Assembly: GCA_050261675.1 (NCBI GenBank)
Contig: JBLNDO010000023.1
Span: 106,531-170,530, forward strand
From: DASUBN01 sp050261675
GTDB lineage: Bacteria; Pseudomonadota; Gammaproteobacteria; Natronospirales; REEB76
Direction of reading: 5' to 3'
Length of the DNA stretch: 64,000 nucleotides
The notes below the pieces were generated by a model, which was not told where the DNA came from, made no database searches, and saw only the letters and a program-made list of their open reading frames with translations. How positions within the stretch are numbered: position 1 is the stretch's first letter; the number at the start of each line of letters is the position of its first letter. This document shows, piece after piece, positions 60,525 to 64,000 of this stretch. The translations under genes were made by a program, and so were the position numbers.

Positions 60525-62013
60525 AGCGGCGCTTAGCCCGCCGGTTTCGGCACAGCGCATCCCCTTCTCCTTCGCCAAGCGCCACGGGGTGCTGGTGGAA
60601 GAGGTGCACGACGGCCACGTTCGCCTGGTGCACCGCAACGACGTGAGCACCGAGGCGATCCTGGAGGTGCGGCGCGCCCTGGCTATGCCGCTCGAATTGC
60701 GCGAAGTCAGCCGGGAGGAATTCGATTCGCTGCTGCAACAGGCCTACGAAGGCCAGTCCGGCAGCGCCATGGTGATGGACGACCTGGACGGCAGCCTCGA
60801 CCTCGACAGCATCGCCGAAGCGCTGCCTGAACCCGAGGACCTGGTGGAAAGCGAGGATGACGCGCCCATCATCCGCCTCATCAATGCCTTGCTCACGGAA
60901 GCCGTGAAGGAAAACGGTTCCGACATCCACATCGAACCGTTCGAAAATCGCCTGGTGGTGCGTTTCCGCGTCGACGGCGTGCTGCGTGTCGTATTGGAAC
61001 GCAAGCTCGGTGTGGCGCCGCTCGTGGTTTCGCGCATCAAGGTCATGGCGAAGCTCGACATCGCCGAGAAGCGGCTGCCCCAGGACGGCCGCATCTCCAT
61101 CCGCATCGCGGGCCGGGCGGTGGACGTGCGTGTCTCCACCATACCTTCCGGCCACGGCGAACGCGTGGTGCTGCGTCTCCTCGACAAGCAGGCCGGCCGC
61201 CTGGACCTCGAACACCTGGGCATGAACCCGAAGACGCGGGAACTCATCAACGAACTCATCCAGGTCCCGCACGGCATCATCCTGGTCACGGGGCCCACGG
61301 GTTCTGGCAAGACCACCACCCTGTATGCGGCCCTGGCGCGGCTCAACGACCGCAGCCGCAACATCATGACGGTGGAGGACCCCATCGAGTACTACATCGA
61401 CGGCATCGGCCAGACCCAGGTCAACGCGCGCGTGGAGATGACCTTCGCCCGCGGTCTGCGCGCCATCCTCCGCCAGGACCCCGATGTGGTGATGGTCGGC
61501 GAAATCCGTGATTTGGAAACCGCCGAGATCGCGGTGCAGGCGAGCCTCACGGGCCACCTGGTGCTGTCCACGCTGCACACCAACACCGCGGTGGGCGCGG
61601 TCACCCGCCTGCGGGACATGGGCGTCGAACCTTTCCTGCTTTCGTCCTCGCTGCTCGGCATGCTCGCCCAGCGGCTGGTGCGCATCCTTTGTCCCGATTG
61701 CAAACAGCCCTACACCGCCGGCGAACGCGAGTGCAAGGTGTTCGACTTGCCACGCAACAAGCCCCCGACGCTGTACAAAGCGGTGGGCTGCGATCTCTGC
61801 AAGCGCAGCGGCTACCGCGGCCGCACCGGCATCTACGAACTCGTGGTGGTGGACGACGAGATGCGCGGCATGATCCACGACGGCAGCGGCGAGCAGGAAT
61901 TGGAGAAGCAGGCCCGCAAGCTGACGGCCAGCATCCGCGACGACGGCAAACGCCTGGTGCTGGCGGGCGAAACCAGCGTCGAGGAAGTGTTGCGCGTCAC
62001 GCGCGAAGATTGA
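60487..62013 (+). CDS. gspE: Type II secretion ATPase GspE
   Basis: A 508-residue ATPase. An N1E-type domain is followed by the ATPase core with Walker A GPTGSGKTTTLYAAL near 270, an Asp box (TVEDPIEYYIDGIGQTQVN), Walker B MVGEIRDLETAEIAVQA and a His box (HLVLSTLHTNTAVGA). A tetracysteine zinc domain (CPDCKQ ... CDLCKR) starts near 402. It powers pseudopilus assembly. It overlaps the end of gspD by 38 nt, and gspF starts 1 nt after its stop. Confidence 0.97.
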   Translation: MTMDPTSIPAAAEAALSPPVSAQRIPFSFAKRHGVLVEEVHDGHVRLVHRNDVSTEAILEVRRALAMPLELREVSREEFDSLLQQAYEGQSGSAMVMDDLDGSLDLDSIAEALPEPEDLVESEDDAPIIRLINALLTEAVKENGSDIHIEPFENRLVVRFRVDGVLRVVLERKLGVAPLVVSRIKVMAKLDIAEKRLPQDGRISIRIAGRAVDVRVSTIPSGHGERVVLRLLDKQAGRLDLEHLGMNPKTRELINELIQVPHGIILVTGPTGSGKTTTLYAALARLNDRSRNIMTVEDPIEYYIDGIGQTQVNARVEMTFARGLRAILRQDPDVVMVGEIRDLETAEIAVQASLTGHLVLSTLHTNTAVGAVTRLRDMGVEPFLLSSSLLGMLAQRLVRILCPDCKQPYTAGERECKVFDLPRNKPPTLYKAVGCDLCKRSGYRGRTGIYELVVVDDEMRGMIHDGSGEQELEKQARKLTASIRDDGKRLVLAGETSVEEVLRVTRED

Positions 62014-62014
62014 C

Positions 62015-63229
62015 ATGGGTGCGTTCGAATACCTCGCTCTCGACGCCCAGGGCCGCGAACGCAAGGGCCTGCTGGAAGGCGACACGCCGCGGCAGGTGCG
62101 CCAGCAGTTGCGCGAGCAGGGGCTCACGCCGCTGGAAGTCATCGAGGCCGCTGTCAAGGAGGCCGGCGCGCCACAGACCTTCGGCCTGCGCCGCGGCATC
62201 AGTGCCACCGACCTCGCCCTCGTCACCCGCCAGCTCGCGACCCTGGTGCGCTCCGCCCTTCCCGTGGAGGAAGCGCTGCTTGCCGCGTCGCAGCACAGCG
62301 AAAAACCGCGCCTGAAGAGCATGCTCCTGGCGGTGCGCGCCAAGGTCATGGAAGGCCACACCCTCGCCTCGGGCCTCGCCCAGTTCCCGCATGTGTTCCC
62401 GGAGATCTTCCGCGCCACCGTAGCGGCGGGCGAGCACTCCGGGCACCTGGATGGCGTGCTGGAACGCCTCGCGGACTACGCCGAGAGCCGCCAGCAACTG
62501 CGGCAGAAGCTGTTCCTGGCGATGATCTATCCCGTCATCCTCACCTTCATGGCCATCGGCATCGTCACCGGGCTCCTGGTGTTCGTCGTGCCGCAGGTGG
62601 TGCAGGTGTTCGAACACACCGGGCAACAGCTGCCGTTCCTCACCCGGGCGCTCATCGCCCTCAGCGCCTTCATCCGGTCCAACGGCATCGTTCTCCTGGT
62701 GCTCATCGCCTTCGCCGCGTTCGCCACCCGGGCAGCGCTCAGGAAACCGGACGTGCGCCGGCGCTGGCACCTGACCCTGCTCGGCATGCCGTTGATCGGC
62801 CGCATCAACCGCGGCGTGAACACCGCCCGCTTCACCCGCACCCTGAGCATCCTCGGCGGAAGCGGCGTGCCGGTCCTGGAGGCCATGCGCATCGCCGGCG
62901 AGGTGGTGGCCAACATCCCCATGCGCGAGGCCGTGGACGAAGCCGCCCGGCGGGTGCGGGAAGGCGCGGCCATCAGCCAATCGCTGGGACGCAGCGGCCT
63001 GTTCCCGCCGCTGGTGGTGCACCTCATCGCCAGCGGCGAATCCAGCGGCCAGCTGCCCGAGATGCTGGAACGCGCCGCCACCAACCAGGAGCGGGAGCTC
63101 GAGACCCTGATCTCCACCATGCTCGGCATCATGGAACCGCTGTTGATCCTGGTGATGGGCGGCATCGTGCTCATGATCGTGCTCGCCATCCTGCTGCCGA
63201 TCTTCGACTTGAACCAACTGGTGCATTGA
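62015..63229 (+). CDS. gspF: Type II secretion inner-membrane platform protein GspF
   Basis: A 404-residue protein with the GspF tandem helical domains (FEYLALDAQGRERKGLLEGD, TRQLATLVRSALPVEEALLA, PHVFPEIFRATVAAGEHSG). Three membrane spans lie near 175-200, 225-245 and 375-400 (MLGIMEPLLILVMGGIVLMI). It couples GspE to the pseudopilus. It is full length. The rest of the system (gspG to gspN) does not follow directly. Confidence 0.96.
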   Translation: MGAFEYLALDAQGRERKGLLEGDTPRQVRQQLREQGLTPLEVIEAAVKEAGAPQTFGLRRGISATDLALVTRQLATLVRSALPVEEALLAASQHSEKPRLKSMLLAVRAKVMEGHTLASGLAQFPHVFPEIFRATVAAGEHSGHLDGVLERLADYAESRQQLRQKLFLAMIYPVILTFMAIGIVTGLLVFVVPQVVQVFEHTGQQLPFLTRALIALSAFIRSNGIVLLVLIAFAAFATRAALRKPDVRRRWHLTLLGMPLIGRINRGVNTARFTRTLSILGGSGVPVLEAMRIAGEVVANIPMREAVDEAARRVREGAAISQSLGRSGLFPPLVVHLIASGESSGQLPEMLERAATNQERELETLISTMLGIMEPLLILVMGGIVLMIVLAILLPIFDLNQLVH

Positions 63230-63251
63230 AAGCACCTCAAAGGGCCCATCC

Positions 63252-63860
63252 GTGAAAGCGTACGTCTTCCTGCTCTGCCTTCTCGCGCCGCTCCCGGCCT
63301 TCGCCGCGTCAGCCAACTTCCAGTACGACTACCTGGACATCGGGCACCTGCGCCTCCAGCCCGAGGGCGGGTCCACTGGCAGCGGCGGCTTCGCCGACCT
63401 CTCCTACAGCGTCATCGACGGCGTGCAGTTCCGGGCGGACTACGCGTCGCTCAGCTACCCGCTGGCGGTGAGCTACAAGGATTACAGCGTGGGTTTCACC
63501 GGCGAGGAACCCCTCAACAGCCAAACCGACATCTTCACCGACGTCCTTTACGTGAACGACCGCTACAACCACCTGGGCAACTACATCTCGGACGACGGTT
63601 ACCGCCTCGCCATCGGCTTCCGCCACCACCCTTGGGCCTGGGACCGCCTGGAAGTGGACGGCTACCTGGCGCATAACTTCGTCGGGGCAAGCTACGGCGC
63701 CGGCGCCGGAAGCCCGTCGGCGTTCCTGCCCCAGTCCAGCAACGAGGTCGGCCTCGGCCTGATGTTCAACGCCACGTCCTGGCTGGCCTTGGGTGCCGTG
63801 GTGGCGCGCGACAGCACCCATACCGAAACCACCACGCTGCGCTTGAGACTCTATTTCTGA
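63252..63860 (+). CDS. Small outer-membrane beta-barrel-like protein
   Basis: A 202-residue protein starting at GTG, 22 nt after gspF. A signal peptide (VFLLCLLAPLPAFA, cleavage near AA|SANF) precedes about eight amphipathic strands and a C-terminal aromatic end (TLRLRLYF), as expected for an outer-membrane barrel. No family is recognised with certainty. Its place behind gspF suggests a link with type II secretion or the shared transcript, but this is inference only. Confidence 0.65.
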   Translation: MKAYVFLLCLLAPLPAFAASANFQYDYLDIGHLRLQPEGGSTGSGGFADLSYSVIDGVQFRADYASLSYPLAVSYKDYSVGFTGEEPLNSQTDIFTDVLYVNDRYNHLGNYISDDGYRLAIGFRHHPWAWDRLEVDGYLAHNFVGASYGAGAGSPSAFLPQSSNEVGLGLMFNATSWLALGAVVARDSTHTETTTLRLRLYF

Positions 63861-63974
63861 GCGCCCAGCGGGAACTTAACGGCAGGATCGCCGCCTAAGC
63901 GTAGGATATGCCTCCCCGGGGCACCCCCGGGATCTGTACGAACAACGACGCAAGCTCAATAACGGGAGTACGCC

Positions 63975-64000
63975 ATGAATAAGCCTCTCGGGTCCCTCCT
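63975..64000 (+). CDS. Start of an unidentified gene, truncated by window edge
   Basis: ATG at 63975 with GGGAG 7 nt upstream begins a frame that reads MNKPLGSLL and runs off the end. Too little is present for identification. Confidence 0.5.

Noticed and set aside
60469..62418. Long open frame on minus (649 codons) opposite gspE
   Set aside because: gspE and gspF are unambiguous on plus; the minus translation is His/Ala/Arg-rich and unlike any family.
1..64000. CRISPR arrays, rRNA genes, transposases, prophage or toxin-antitoxin genes
   Set aside because: No repeat-spacer pattern, rRNA sequence or gene of those classes was found on either strand.

Overview
The window is GC-rich DNA from a Gram-negative bacterium, most likely an environmental gammaproteobacterium. 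The evidence is a LolA/Tol-type envelope gene set, a type II secretion locus, and the gene neighbourhoods ald-ftsK-lolA-rarA-serS and trxB-(FemAB-like)-aat-bpt-infA-clpA-clpS, which resemble conserved core regions of Pseudomonas and relatives. No species can be named from the sequence alone.

Positions 1-29757 are one long minus-strand exopolysaccharide (EPS) locus. Most genes overlap or lie within about 30 bp of each other, so it probably works as one operon of roughly 29 kb. In transcription order it holds: a specialised NusG/RfaH-type elongation factor; an outer-membrane barrel; a Wza-like export lipoprotein; a chain-length regulator; a BY-type tyrosine kinase; an initiating sugar-phosphate transferase; a YvcK/GlmR-like protein; a UDP-GlcNAc 6-dehydrogenase; a Wzy-like polymerase; a GT4 glycosyltransferase; an unusual thiotemplate subcluster (luciferase-like monooxygenase, stand-alone adenylation enzyme, GNAT, acyl carrier protein, second GNAT-like protein); a CelD/FemAB-like acyltransferase; a Wzx flippase; a polysaccharide deacetylase; an asparagine-synthase-type amidotransferase; a sulfotransferase; a HAF-repeat secreted protein; another GT4; a heparinase II/III-like lyase; a second amidotransferase; and a third GT4 cut by the window edge. 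The gene set predicts an uronic-acid or uronamide-containing, probably sulfated and N-(hydroxy)aminoacylated polymer. The carrier-protein subcluster (15192-18596) is the most novel-looking part.

Positions 29758-38385 hold accessory and regulatory genes: a divergent TetR regulator with a near-perfect 18-bp palindrome in its promoter region, a large secreted protein with an Ig-like domain and a C-terminal Gly-Gly-hydrophobic-Arg tail, a CelD/FemAB-like protein with a JmjC-like cupin enzyme, and an overlapping pair of c-di-GMP genes (degenerate-GGDEF/EAL and GAF-GGDEF). A decayed tRNA-Ser copy lies next to an intact tRNA-Ser(UGA) and may mark an old island or duplication boundary.

Positions 38386-57057 are housekeeping: tRNA-Ser, serS, rarA, a SulP-STAS-cNMP transporter, a VanZ-like gene, lolA, ftsK and ald on minus; then trxB, a FemAB-like gene, aat, bpt and infA on plus; then clpA, clpS and a CHASE2-adenylate cyclase on minus. 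aat, bpt, clpS and clpA together make an N-degron pathway. Positions 57221-64000 hold gspC, gspD, gspE and gspF, a small outer-membrane-barrel-like protein and the start of one more gene. No rRNA, CRISPR array, transposase or prophage gene was seen.
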